From Sphingobacterium paucimobilis HER1398 (GTDB lineage: Bacteria; Bacteroidota; Bacteroidia; Sphingobacteriales; Sphingobacteriaceae), in contig NZ_ATDL01000016.1 of assembly GCF_000416985.1 (NCBI RefSeq), forward strand, positions 1-64,000: 64,000 nucleotides of DNA, read 5' to 3'. The position numbers and the translations under genes were made by a program. This document shows, in pieces, positions 1 through 7,642 of this stretch. Within the stretch, counting starts at the first letter, position 1, and each line of letters starts with the position of its first letter. The notes below the pieces were generated by a model that was not told the origin of the DNA, made no database searches, and saw nothing but the letters and a program-made list of their open reading frames with translations.

Positions 1-420
1 GGTTCCAACCAGCTTAAATATCAGGATGAAAAAGGTACTCTCCATGTTCTCGATTTAGGTACAGGTTCTATCGCTTACAATGAGAAAACGAATACATTGA
101 CTTATGTTGATGCGAAAGGGATTACGACTGATATTACCTTGAACAAGACAGATCTAACGTACAACGCTGATAATAAAACCTTGAACTATAAGAATTCCAA
201 TGGCGTTGTTCAGACTGTTATGCTGGGAGATATAGTGCGAACTAACGAGACTCTGACTGTTTTGGACTATCTTTCAGGTTCCAACCAGCTTAAATATCAG
301 GATGAAAAAGGTACTCTCCATGTTCTCGATTTAGGTACAGGTTCTATCACTTACAATGAGAAAACGAATACGTTGACTTATGTTGATGCGAAAGGGGTGG
401 CGACTGATATTACTTTGAAT
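1..420 (+). repeat. Tandem 276-bp coding repeat
   Basis: Bases 1-120 recur at 277-396 with two differences seen by eye (positions 72 and 96 of the unit); after that the copies diverge. The period of 276 bp equals 92 codons, so the reading frame is kept. More copies probably lie upstream of the window. Confidence 0.85.
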
Positions 421-1143
421 ATGACGAATCTCGAATATGACCCGGGGGAAAATCAACTGAAATATATGAACACTAGTGGCCATCTTCAATCAGTTTCTTT
501 GCCAAATGAAACCGTCACTACATTAAAGCAGGATGTCCTGGGTCTTAAATATAAGAATGAAAAGGATACAGAAGTTACAGCCAAGATTGTCAGTGCAAAT
601 GAGAAAAACATCATCAAAGTAGACAAAGACTTCGGGGCATTGTTAACTGCACAGGAAATACAGTTTAATCAAGAGAAAGCAATAGTATCGGCAGGTGCAG
701 GTGCTAAAGTCGATACCAAGGTAAAAGGGAACGAAGTTGAATACACGGTCAGTATTGGTGAGGATATAATCAAGGAGTTAAAAGCGGCCATGCCGAAGTT
801 TTTTTACATGCCTTCCATTGTTATGCCTACTTCTAAAGACCAGATTACCGATCCGTCTATTATAACAGAAAATGGTGGAGTATTTACAGTACGGTTATAC
901 GATAGCTATAAAAAACAGTTTAGTCTGTCTGACCCTTCTTCCAGTGTGTCGAGCCCAGATGCCGCGCCAACTTTGCCAGTATTGCCAGCAGATGAGTTGG
1001 ACTATTACGTAACTTTTTATGATAAAACTGTTTTTACAGAGGTTAAACTTTTACAAGATGGTATATTGACGTATAAAATCGCTCCTAATGCAGACGTGAC
1101 TTTAGGATCATTTATGAATGTGGTGTTTGCCGTAAAACCATAA
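1..1143 (+). CDS. Repeat-containing surface protein, 5' end missing
   Basis: The reading frame is open from base 1, so the true start lies upstream; a TTG at 97 is only an internal codon. The visible 380 residues contain a repeated unit of about 92 residues (276 bp; the first copy starts at base 1, the second at 277) with motifs such as SNQLKYQDEKGT and TNTLTYVDAKG. A degenerate third unit follows, then a unique C-terminal region with a Ser/Pro/Ala-rich linker near 'SSSVSSPDAAP'. Repeats of this kind, rich in short beta-strands and Asn/Thr/Tyr, are typical of extracellular stalks or adhesins in Bacteroidota. It stops 5 nt before the next gene, so the two are probably co-transcribed. No enzymatic domain is visible. 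The function as adhesin or stalk is inferred. Confidence 0.7.
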   Translation, partial: GSNQLKYQDEKGTLHVLDLGTGSIAYNEKTNTLTYVDAKGITTDITLNKTDLTYNADNKTLNYKNSNGVVQTVMLGDIVRTNETLTVLDYLSGSNQLKYQDEKGTLHVLDLGTGSITYNEKTNTLTYVDAKGVATDITLNMTNLEYDPGENQLKYMNTSGHLQSVSLPNETVTTLKQDVLGLKYKNEKDTEVTAKIVSANEKNIIKVDKDFGALLTAQEIQFNQEKAIVSAGAGAKVDTKVKGNEVEYTVSIGEDIIKELKAAMPKFFYMPSIVMPTSKDQITDPSIITENGGVFTVRLYDSYKKQFSLSDPSSSVSSPDAAPTLPVLPADELDYYVTFYDKTVFTEVKLLQDGILTYKIAPNADVTLGSFMNVVFAVKP

Positions 1144-1148
1144 GTGTC

Positions 1149-2723
1149 ATGATTAAGACTATAGTGAAAAGTAATACGTTTTTTATGCTGTTTTTTTTCA
1201 TTCTGTTCGTCCCTCGAGCATTAAAAGCACAGTGTTATAAAGAGAATACCATCAAAGCATCGGTTGCGCAAGGAGGAGAGAGTCTTAATAGGGATAAAGT
1301 GCTATGGTTAAACTGGGGGGGGCAGGGAGACGTGGGCTATCCATATGGGAAAGCAGGAGAACCTCTTTCTGTTGGGGCCGTATCAAGAGCCTCTATCCCA
1401 CTAGGCGAAGGGAAATACTTATGCATAGAAGCCGAAATTACAGAAATACAGAATACGAATGGTAGTGAGGCAAAGGATAGGGCGATAGAATCTTATATTC
1501 CGGGAACCTATGTTGGTACCGGGGACGATTCTGGCGATTTTTTGGATATTTTATACAATATTGGAGGGGCGAGGACAGCTGATAACAAACCGCTGAATAA
1601 GATGGTCTCTGGAATTAGAAATACAAATCCAGGGGGAGGGGCTATAATAACGATTGCCTGTAAGGCTGCAATAGACGGGACACCCATCCGATTGCCAGGG
1701 ATGGTAGTTGCTGATGCCGAGTCATTGGCTGGGTCAATGGATAAAAAAGGAGAGCCTCAAAGAGAATATATTTATGCCGAGGCATTGGGAAGCTGGCATG
1801 TTGTCGAGGTACAAAAGAATCTTAATGCCGGTCCCTATAATATTCGGAAAGAAAATGGCTTAAATGGTAAACAGACCATCAAGTTTTTAGGAGGAAATGA
1901 TAAGAAAACAGGGGCGGTGGCGTTTCTGGCTTTTAATGAACAAGCATATGAGAAGGGGAGCCTGTCCGTGTCCTTTAAAGCTACGCTGAAAGGAGGAGGT
2001 TTGACGGCCCTAGCTTTAGGTTTGTTAAGACCTTCCATAGATTTAGGTGATGCTCCCGCTTCTTATGGAAGTCCGATACATCTTTTGCAAAACCTTGCTT
2101 TCACGAACGACCATATTACCTCTGTATCATCTTCCGCAACAGAGAAGGAGAAGGTCGAAAAGACTGTAGATATCAATACTAAGGGCTATGAAGCAGGTGT
2201 GTTGGAGATGACGAAGGGAAGCTATTTGGGTTCAACTCCCCCAGATGGAGATAATGGGGCGATGTTTTCCAAAGATGCCCTAGGAGATGATAAGAGTCCT
2301 GTCGAAAACCCATTGCTTAATGAAGAAGATGCCTGGCCGGAAAAATATAGACGGTTTTCTTATAAACAATATTATATGCCCGGCAATACAATCGAAGCCA
2401 AAATACCCTATAAAGGCGCTAAAAAAGGGAGTCGGGTTATGGGCTGGATAGATTTTGATCTCAATGGTCGATTTGATGATAGCGAGCGAGCGGTTGCCGT
2501 AATAAATGGAAACGGAGATGGTGAAGCTGTGTTACAATGGAAAGTGCCAATTTTACGTAAGCCCTATAGTACTTATGTACGCTTGCGTTATTTTGATGTC
2601 TCTGAAGGTGAAATAAGCAGTCCGGTAGATAATGTGAATTTTGGAGAGGTGGAAGACCATCGTATCTATATACTGGGGCCATCTTTGATAAACCCGAATA
2701 TTCCTAGCAAAACAAAGAGATAG
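1149..2723 (+). CDS. Secreted CshA-like / GEVED-domain adhesin-type protein
   Basis: This 524-residue protein starts with a signal peptide (hydrophobic run at residues 11-26, cleavage near 'LKAQ'). Residues about 30-290 resemble the CshA/CshB fibrillar-adhesin non-repeat domain: a Cys near the start, 'LWLNWGG', a conserved 'CIEAEI' block and a jelly-roll-like pattern. The C-terminal 130 residues have the GEVED domain pattern, 'GWIDFDLNGRFDD' followed by 'NFGEVEDHRIYI'. It sits 5 nt after the repeat protein and 2 nt before the T9SS cargo gene, so the three genes look like one operon for a cell-surface structure. The ligand is unknown. The domain calls rest on remembered family patterns. Confidence 0.7.
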   Translation: MIKTIVKSNTFFMLFFFILFVPRALKAQCYKENTIKASVAQGGESLNRDKVLWLNWGGQGDVGYPYGKAGEPLSVGAVSRASIPLGEGKYLCIEAEITEIQNTNGSEAKDRAIESYIPGTYVGTGDDSGDFLDILYNIGGARTADNKPLNKMVSGIRNTNPGGGAIITIACKAAIDGTPIRLPGMVVADAESLAGSMDKKGEPQREYIYAEALGSWHVVEVQKNLNAGPYNIRKENGLNGKQTIKFLGGNDKKTGAVAFLAFNEQAYEKGSLSVSFKATLKGGGLTALALGLLRPSIDLGDAPASYGSPIHLLQNLAFTNDHITSVSSSATEKEKVEKTVDINTKGYEAGVLEMTKGSYLGSTPPDGDNGAMFSKDALGDDKSPVENPLLNEEDAWPEKYRRFSYKQYYMPGNTIEAKIPYKGAKKGSRVMGWIDFDLNGRFDDSERAVAVINGNGDGEAVLQWKVPILRKPYSTYVRLRYFDVSEGEISSPVDNVNFGEVEDHRIYILGPSLINPNIPSKTKR

Positions 2724-2725
2724 AT

Positions 2726-4282
2726 ATGATGAAGTTCTTTTTTATCTATGCTTGTGTGTTGTTGTCCATCCTTCGCGTTCATGGACAGGATGGTGCGGGG
2801 AGTATGCTGTACAGTAATGGGCAGACGGTTTTGACCGAAAAGCAGTTTAAGGCTGTATATGCTGAGTCTTTGTTTATCGATGCAAATGCAGTTTGGCAAA
2901 TAGATGGTCAGCTTGATCTATACGTCAAGAATATCTGGATTGCACCTACAGCAAAGATATCAGGAAAGGGGGTGTTGAATATCCATAGTCCCGCAAAAAA
3001 TCCATTTTATAGCCAATGGGCAGCACAGCCTACTCATATTGATGCCAATGGTGGAAACTACATTGATGTTAATATCGAGCTGTTGAACGAAGAGGGATTA
3101 CACCTTACAGATATGGTTGCCAATCGTGATAACGGGATAACGGCAGTAGTTGAAAAAAATGAGGCTTCATTAAAATTGTCAAAAGCAATCAACTTGGCGG
3201 TAGATGGGGCTAATATTTTCCTGAATGGTCATGATTTTGAGCTAGGAGAAAATGGAACAATATTAAACCACAGCTACAAAAGATTTGTGGTGACCAACGG
3301 CCCAAAATCAGGGCACCTGATCAAAAAAAATGGTCGCAGTAATTCGGAGTTTTTATTTCCCGTCGGTAAAGATAAAGATGATTACACACCAGCGGTGTTG
3401 AAGCCATCTTTGCCCAATAGTAAAGTATATGTTGCTGTAACAGACTACCTCACATCGGGATTATATTTTGAAGACAAAGAGATAGGGATGGATAGAGTCT
3501 GGAATATATTTGCGGACCGTGCCATGCTTATGGATTATACCCTGATACACCAAGTGTCATCCAATGGTACTGCTTATGTTGACCCTGCGGCGCAGGTGAT
3601 GCAGTATGTTGCCGGAGGGAATTGGATTGGAGATGTGACCTATTTTAAAGAGAAAGGTAGGCTGGCTATACATACACGTAGAGAGGTCGAAGCGAAAGCT
3701 GGAAAAACGTTGTCCGGAACATGGTTCACCAAACTGTCCAATATCCCACTCGTAGCAAAGGATGATTATGCAGTGGTAGTTTATGGAAATACCAAAGCTA
3801 TTCATGTTTTAGAAAATGACAAACCAGGTTCGTCACCGATACGGACAAATAGCGTCAGGATTGTCATGCCACCCACACATACAAATGTGTATGTAGAAAA
3901 TGGGGCTATTATCTGCGAAGCTAATGCTGACTTTGTTGGAAACGATGAGTTTGAGTATGAAATTACGGATGGCAATGGGCTTACTGCTAAGGCTAAAGTC
4001 TATCTGAAGATCGTACCTCGGGATTTATATATACCTAATGTGTTCACGCCAAATGGTGATGGTAAAAACGATACCTATGTGATTTCGGGAATGGAAGGTT
4101 ATGAGCGGGTAGAGTTGATTGTCGTAGATCGGTTCGGGATAGAATTATTCAGAGAAGCGAACTATAAAAATGGATGGACAGGGCATGGTCTAAAAGAAGG
4201 GACCTATTATTACAATGTTACAGCGATAAATGGGACGTATTCGAGACTGTACAAAGGGACTGTTCTTATTAAGAGAAAGTAG
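2726..4282 (+). CDS. Secreted protein with gliding-motility / T9SS type-B C-terminal domain
   Basis: This 518-residue protein has a signal peptide ending near 'LRVHGQ'. Residues about 340-425 read like an Ig/cadherin-like module ('KDDYAVVVYGNT', 'FEYEITDGNG'). The last about 85 residues are the gliding-motility-associated C-terminal domain: 'IPNVFTPNGDGKND', 'VVDRFGIELF', 'WTGHGLKEGTYYY', 'GTVLIKRK'. In Bacteroidota this domain is the type-B sorting signal of the type IX secretion system. The protein is therefore predicted to be moved across the outer membrane and displayed or released. It is the last gene of the three-gene surface cluster. An ATG at 2729 is an equally possible start. No porP/sprF partner follows directly. 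Confidence 0.8.
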   Translation: MMKFFFIYACVLLSILRVHGQDGAGSMLYSNGQTVLTEKQFKAVYAESLFIDANAVWQIDGQLDLYVKNIWIAPTAKISGKGVLNIHSPAKNPFYSQWAAQPTHIDANGGNYIDVNIELLNEEGLHLTDMVANRDNGITAVVEKNEASLKLSKAINLAVDGANIFLNGHDFELGENGTILNHSYKRFVVTNGPKSGHLIKKNGRSNSEFLFPVGKDKDDYTPAVLKPSLPNSKVYVAVTDYLTSGLYFEDKEIGMDRVWNIFADRAMLMDYTLIHQVSSNGTAYVDPAAQVMQYVAGGNWIGDVTYFKEKGRLAIHTRREVEAKAGKTLSGTWFTKLSNIPLVAKDDYAVVVYGNTKAIHVLENDKPGSSPIRTNSVRIVMPPTHTNVYVENGAIICEANADFVGNDEFEYEITDGNGLTAKAKVYLKIVPRDLYIPNVFTPNGDGKNDTYVISGMEGYERVELIVVDRFGIELFREANYKNGWTGHGLKEGTYYYNVTAINGTYSRLYKGTVLIKRK

Positions 4283-4334
4283 CCTATAACCTCAATCAAT
4301 GCCATGGGGCTGGTACTTTCTTAGAAAAATTAAG

Positions 4335-4342
4335 TAGGTTTG
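4335..4342 (+). promoter_or_regulatory. -7 box TAGGTTTG, leaderless start
   Basis: A match to the Bacteroidota -7 consensus TAnnTTTG ends 4 nt before the ATG at 4347. A transcription start 5-7 nt downstream would fall at or beside the start codon. No clear -33 TTG is seen. Confidence 0.5.
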
Positions 4343-4346
4343 CATC

Positions 4347-5057
4347 ATGGAAAAGGGCAAACTTTATTTAATTCCAGTTCCTTTGGCTGAAGGGGCCGAA
4401 AGGGCATCATATACCCCATTGCATCACGATGTCATCGCTAAAATATCGGAGTATATCGTTGAGAATGAGAAAACCGCCCGAAAGTTCTTAAAAACAGCAG
4501 GCCTTACTGTTCCCCAAAGTGAGCTCATCATTCATGATTTCGGGAAGCATGCGCGCGAAAAAATGGATTATAACCAGGTGTTTGCAAATGTACTCAAAGG
4601 AAAGGATGTGGGATTGATGTCAGAAGCCGGTTGTCCTGGGGTTGCGGATCCCGGAGCAGATATCGTTGCAGAAGCCCATCGTCGCAACATACAGGTTGTC
4701 CCTTTAGTGGGGCCAAGTTCGATTCTATTGGCGCTTATGGCATCCGGGTTTAATGGACAGAAATTTACATTCCATGGCTATTTGCCAATAGATAAGAGCG
4801 ATAGGAGCCGAAAGATAAAAGAGTTGGAAGCACAGAGTCGACGAGAAAAGATAACCCAGATCTTTATCGAAACACCATTTCGTAACAATCAATTGTTTGA
4901 AGAGCTGTTGAAAGTGGCTAAGCCTGAGACAAAACTTTGTGTGGCTGTAAACCTAACAGCACCTGATGAATTTGTCGAAAGTAGGACCATAGTTGGTTGG
5001 CAATCCCGCAAGCTCGAATTGCATAAGATTCCGGCAATATTTTTATTATTTGCCTAA
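4347..5057 (+). CDS. Tetrapyrrole-methylase family SAM-dependent methyltransferase (RsmI-like)
   Basis: This 236-residue protein belongs to the tetrapyrrole (corrin/porphyrin) methylase fold. Visible motifs are the N-terminal 'LYLIPVPLAEG', the SAM-loop-like 'MSEAGCPGVADPGA', and 'VPLVGPSSILLALMASGFNG'. These match the pattern of RsmI, which 2'-O-methylates C1402 of 16S rRNA, but this protein is about 40-50 residues shorter than classic RsmI and lacks its C-terminal helical extension. Bacteroidota often carry such a shorter paralog, so the substrate is left open. It is preceded by its own -7 box, apparently giving a leaderless transcript, and is separate from the surface operon upstream. Confidence 0.75.
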   Translation: MEKGKLYLIPVPLAEGAERASYTPLHHDVIAKISEYIVENEKTARKFLKTAGLTVPQSELIIHDFGKHAREKMDYNQVFANVLKGKDVGLMSEAGCPGVADPGADIVAEAHRRNIQVVPLVGPSSILLALMASGFNGQKFTFHGYLPIDKSDRSRKIKELEAQSRREKITQIFIETPFRNNQLFEELLKVAKPETKLCVAVNLTAPDEFVESRTIVGWQSRKLELHKIPAIFLLFA

Positions 5058-5154
5058 CTCTTTGTATTTTTAAAGATAAATTAAAAGTACCGGATAGACC
5101 ATCGGAGAATATGTTCGCCTATGGCACTAAACGGAAAAAATGATAAAACAGTAA

Positions 5155-5649
5155 ATGGAAGAACTCTTAAAGAATCCTGATGTTCAGAAGCTCGTTCCTT
5201 ATCTCATAATTGCTTTCATTGTCCAAGTATTGATATGGCTATTATTTGCCAATACTATACGAACCACACTAAATTTAATTAGAGAAGAGAATAGATGTAT
5301 TCTCCCTAAGCAAGCTTGGCTGGTTGCCTTACCTTTTTTCAATATCTATTGGAATTTTGTCGTTGTTCGAAGATTAACGGATTCGTTGAACAATGAGTTC
5401 TATGACCGCCAGCTTGCAGTGGACGAAGAGCCAACCCAAAAGCAGGGATACATGTATGCAGGAGGATATATGGTCAGTAATATACCTTTGCCTGTCTTCG
5501 TTGGTTTTATAGCCTCTATAATAGCATTTGTTGGTTTCATATTATACTGGTTTAAAATATATGAGTATAAAAAGCTGCTCCGCGAACCCTTTCAATACCG
5601 GAATACAACAAACAGAACTGAGGAAGAAATTGAAGATAGTTATCTATAA
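5155..5649 (+). CDS. Predicted integral membrane protein (DUF4328-like)
   Basis: This 164-residue protein has an N-terminal helix (residues about 14-33), a possible re-entrant or second segment ('AWLVALPFFNIYWNFVVV', about 53-70) and two C-terminal helices around 'PVFVGFIASIIAFVGFILYW'. The P-x-x-N-x-Y-W pattern followed by 'RRLTDSLN' resembles the DUF4328 family of small membrane proteins of unknown function, though this assignment is tentative. The C-terminus is charged and cytosolic in type (TEEEIEDS). It is 11 nt upstream of the nif3 ATG and probably shares its transcript. No function is proposed. Confidence 0.6.
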   Translation: MEELLKNPDVQKLVPYLIIAFIVQVLIWLLFANTIRTTLNLIREENRCILPKQAWLVALPFFNIYWNFVVVRRLTDSLNNEFYDRQLAVDEEPTQKQGYMYAGGYMVSNIPLPVFVGFIASIIAFVGFILYWFKIYEYKKLLREPFQYRNTTNRTEEEIEDSYL

Positions 5650-5660
5650 AATTGAGCTAT

Positions 5661-6758
5661 ATGAAGGTAAAAGAAATAACACAGTATCTTGAACAGATAG
5701 CGCCTCTTTCGTATCAGGAATCCTATGACAATTCAGGATTGATTGTCGGGCATCCAGACGATGAGATTCATAAAGCGTTGATATCTCTAGACTGTACAGA
5801 GGCCGTTGTAGAGGAAGCGATTGCAAAGGGATGTAATCTGATTATTTCACACCATCCCATAGTTTTCAAAGGCCTGAAAAAGTTCAATGGTCGCAACTAT
5901 GTAGAACGGACGGTGATGAAAGCCATAAAAAATAATATCGCTTTATATGCCATCCATACCAACCTGGATAATATAATTGGTGGAGTGAGTTCAAAGATTG
6001 CTGAGAAGCTAGGTTTGATAAACCAAGCCATACTAAGCCCTAAGTCTGGATTATTAAAAAAACTTGTAGTCTATGTGCCTAGAGCAAACGTAGAAGACGT
6101 AAGGCAGGCTCTTTTCGATGCAGGAGCAGGAAGCATAGGGGACTATGATCAATGTAGCTATAATACTGCCGGATACGGTACATTTAGACCTTTGAGCGGA
6201 GCAAATCCGGCTATTGGAACGGTGGGGACACAAGAACGGGTGGAAGAAACAAAAATCGAAGTTGTTTTTCCTGGACCTATCGAACGACAGATTGTCGTGG
6301 CTATGTTGTCAGCGCACCCTTATGAAGAAGTTGCTTACCATATCGTGAACCTGGAAAACACCCTTCAACAGGTCGGATCAGGTGTGATCGGAAATCTTGC
6401 TGAGCCAATGGAAGCAAGTAGCGTGCTACATTACTTAAAAGAACGATTGAAACTGAATGTAATCCGCCATACCGAGTTACCAAACAAACCGATAGAGCGA
6501 ATAGCAGTTTGTGGTGGAGCAGGAGGCTTTTTATTAAACGAAGCAAAACGTTCTGGCGCAGATATTTTTATTACCGCAGATTATAAATACCATGAGTTTT
6601 TTGATGCGGAAGGGGATCTCGTAATAGCCGATATCGGGCATTTCGAATCCGAACAATTTACGCAAGAATTATTGTTGGAGATTATTCAGAAAAAATTTGT
6701 TAACTTTGCTGTTCTATTGACAGAAATAGACACAAATCCAATAAAATACTACAGTTAA
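5661..6758 (+). CDS. Nif3-like dinuclear metal center protein (DUF34)
   Basis: This 365-residue protein is a DUF34/NIF3 family member. The two halves of the metal site are visible: 'SHHPIVFKGLKKF' near the N-terminus and 'AIHTNLDN' about 30 residues on, with 'DIGHFESEQF' near the C-terminus. A central insertion of about 130 residues separates them, the long YqfO/CutA-type architecture common in Firmicutes and Bacteroidota. Family proteins are hexameric, bind two metal ions, and have no settled biochemical role. A TTG at 5652 is in frame, but the ATG at 5661 matches the conserved N-terminus. The stop overlaps the next start (TAATG), which indicates translational coupling with the zinc-ribbon gene, a pairing conserved in many bacteria. 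Confidence 0.9.
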   Translation: MKVKEITQYLEQIAPLSYQESYDNSGLIVGHPDDEIHKALISLDCTEAVVEEAIAKGCNLIISHHPIVFKGLKKFNGRNYVERTVMKAIKNNIALYAIHTNLDNIIGGVSSKIAEKLGLINQAILSPKSGLLKKLVVYVPRANVEDVRQALFDAGAGSIGDYDQCSYNTAGYGTFRPLSGANPAIGTVGTQERVEETKIEVVFPGPIERQIVVAMLSAHPYEEVAYHIVNLENTLQQVGSGVIGNLAEPMEASSVLHYLKERLKLNVIRHTELPNKPIERIAVCGGAGGFLLNEAKRSGADIFITADYKYHEFFDAEGDLVIADIGHFESEQFTQELLLEIIQKKFVNFAVLLTEIDTNPIKYYS

Positions 6759-7492
6759 TGGAACAAACCGTAGAACAAAAATTAAAAGCATTGTGGGCAT
6801 TGCAATCGATCCACACAAAGATAGATAAGATTCGTCAAGTACGTGGCGAGCTACCTATAGAGGTTGCCGACTTAGAGGACGAAATGGCTGGGCTAGAAAC
6901 TCGCCTTGAAAAGATTCGAGTGGAATTGGATGACTTAGAAGATTCAATCGTGAAACGTAAGAATATGATTAAAGATGCACAGTCTGCAATCAAAAAATAC
7001 GAAGGGCAATTGAACGAGGTGAAAAACAATCGTGAATACGATGCGATATCCAAAGAGATCGAAATTCAAGGCTTAGAGATTCAAGTATGCGAAAAGCGTA
7101 TCAAAGAAGCGGAGTTTGAAATTAAAAATAAAACAGAAGCTTATGAGAAAACTAAGGAGAACCTAGATTTCTCTAAAGGTGAGCTGGATGTCAAGAAACA
7201 AGAGTTGGAAACAATAACCTCAGAAACTCAAATCGAGGAAGAGGAATTCTTGAAGAAAGCTGATATTGCTGCAGAGAAAAACGAAGAACGTCTATTAAAA
7301 GTTTATAACAAGCTTAGAGGTTCATACCGTAATGGTCTAGCTGTTGTATCTATAGAGAGAGATAGTTGTTCAGGATGTCACAATAAAATTCCTGCTCAAT
7401 TGCAATCAGAGATTCGCCAACGTAAGAAAATCATTATCTGTGAGCACTGTGGACGTGTTCTTGTAGATGAAGAAATTGCATCTGAAGATTAA
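6758..7492 (+). CDS. Coiled-coil protein with C-terminal C4 zinc ribbon
   Basis: This 244-residue protein is almost entirely charged alpha-helix from residue 5 to about 185, a predicted long antiparallel coiled coil. It ends in a C4 zinc ribbon with CxxC pairs in 'DSCSGCHNKIP' and 'IICEHCGRVL'. This matches the zf-RING_7 / DUF164 family, which resembles the flagellar-chaperone-like CT398 and cooperates genetically with Nif3 proteins. It overlaps nif3 by one base and is followed by a strong terminator, so 5155-7492 is probably one unit. The molecular role is unknown. Confidence 0.85.
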   Translation: MEQTVEQKLKALWALQSIHTKIDKIRQVRGELPIEVADLEDEMAGLETRLEKIRVELDDLEDSIVKRKNMIKDAQSAIKKYEGQLNEVKNNREYDAISKEIEIQGLEIQVCEKRIKEAEFEIKNKTEAYEKTKENLDFSKGELDVKKQELETITSETQIEEEEFLKKADIAAEKNEERLLKVYNKLRGSYRNGLAVVSIERDSCSGCHNKIPAQLQSEIRQRKKIIICEHCGRVLVDEEIASED

Positions 7493-7515
7493 TTCAGGCA
7501 ATAAAATATAAGTAG

Positions 7516-7545
7516 AGGCTGTTCAAAACGAACAGCCTTTTTTTT
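7516..7545 (+). terminator. Rho-independent terminator
   Basis: A perfect 9-bp stem (AGGCTGTTC / GAACAGCCT) with a 5-nt loop is followed by eight T. It ends the nif3-zinc ribbon transcript. Confidence 0.9.
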
Positions 7546-7607
7546 ATCCCAATCGCCATTTAATTGCAACAACTTAGATATAATCCTGTTCTTCGGCTAA
7601 AATCAAA

Positions 7608-7615
7608 TATATTTG
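7608..7615 (+). promoter_or_regulatory. -7 box TATATTTG
   Basis: A perfect TAnnTTTG match lies 27 nt upstream of the ATG at 7643. It also supports that ATG over the in-frame TTG at 7613, which lies inside the box. Confidence 0.6.
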
Positions 7616-7642
7616 CCATTCAATAACCTTGAAAATATCTTT

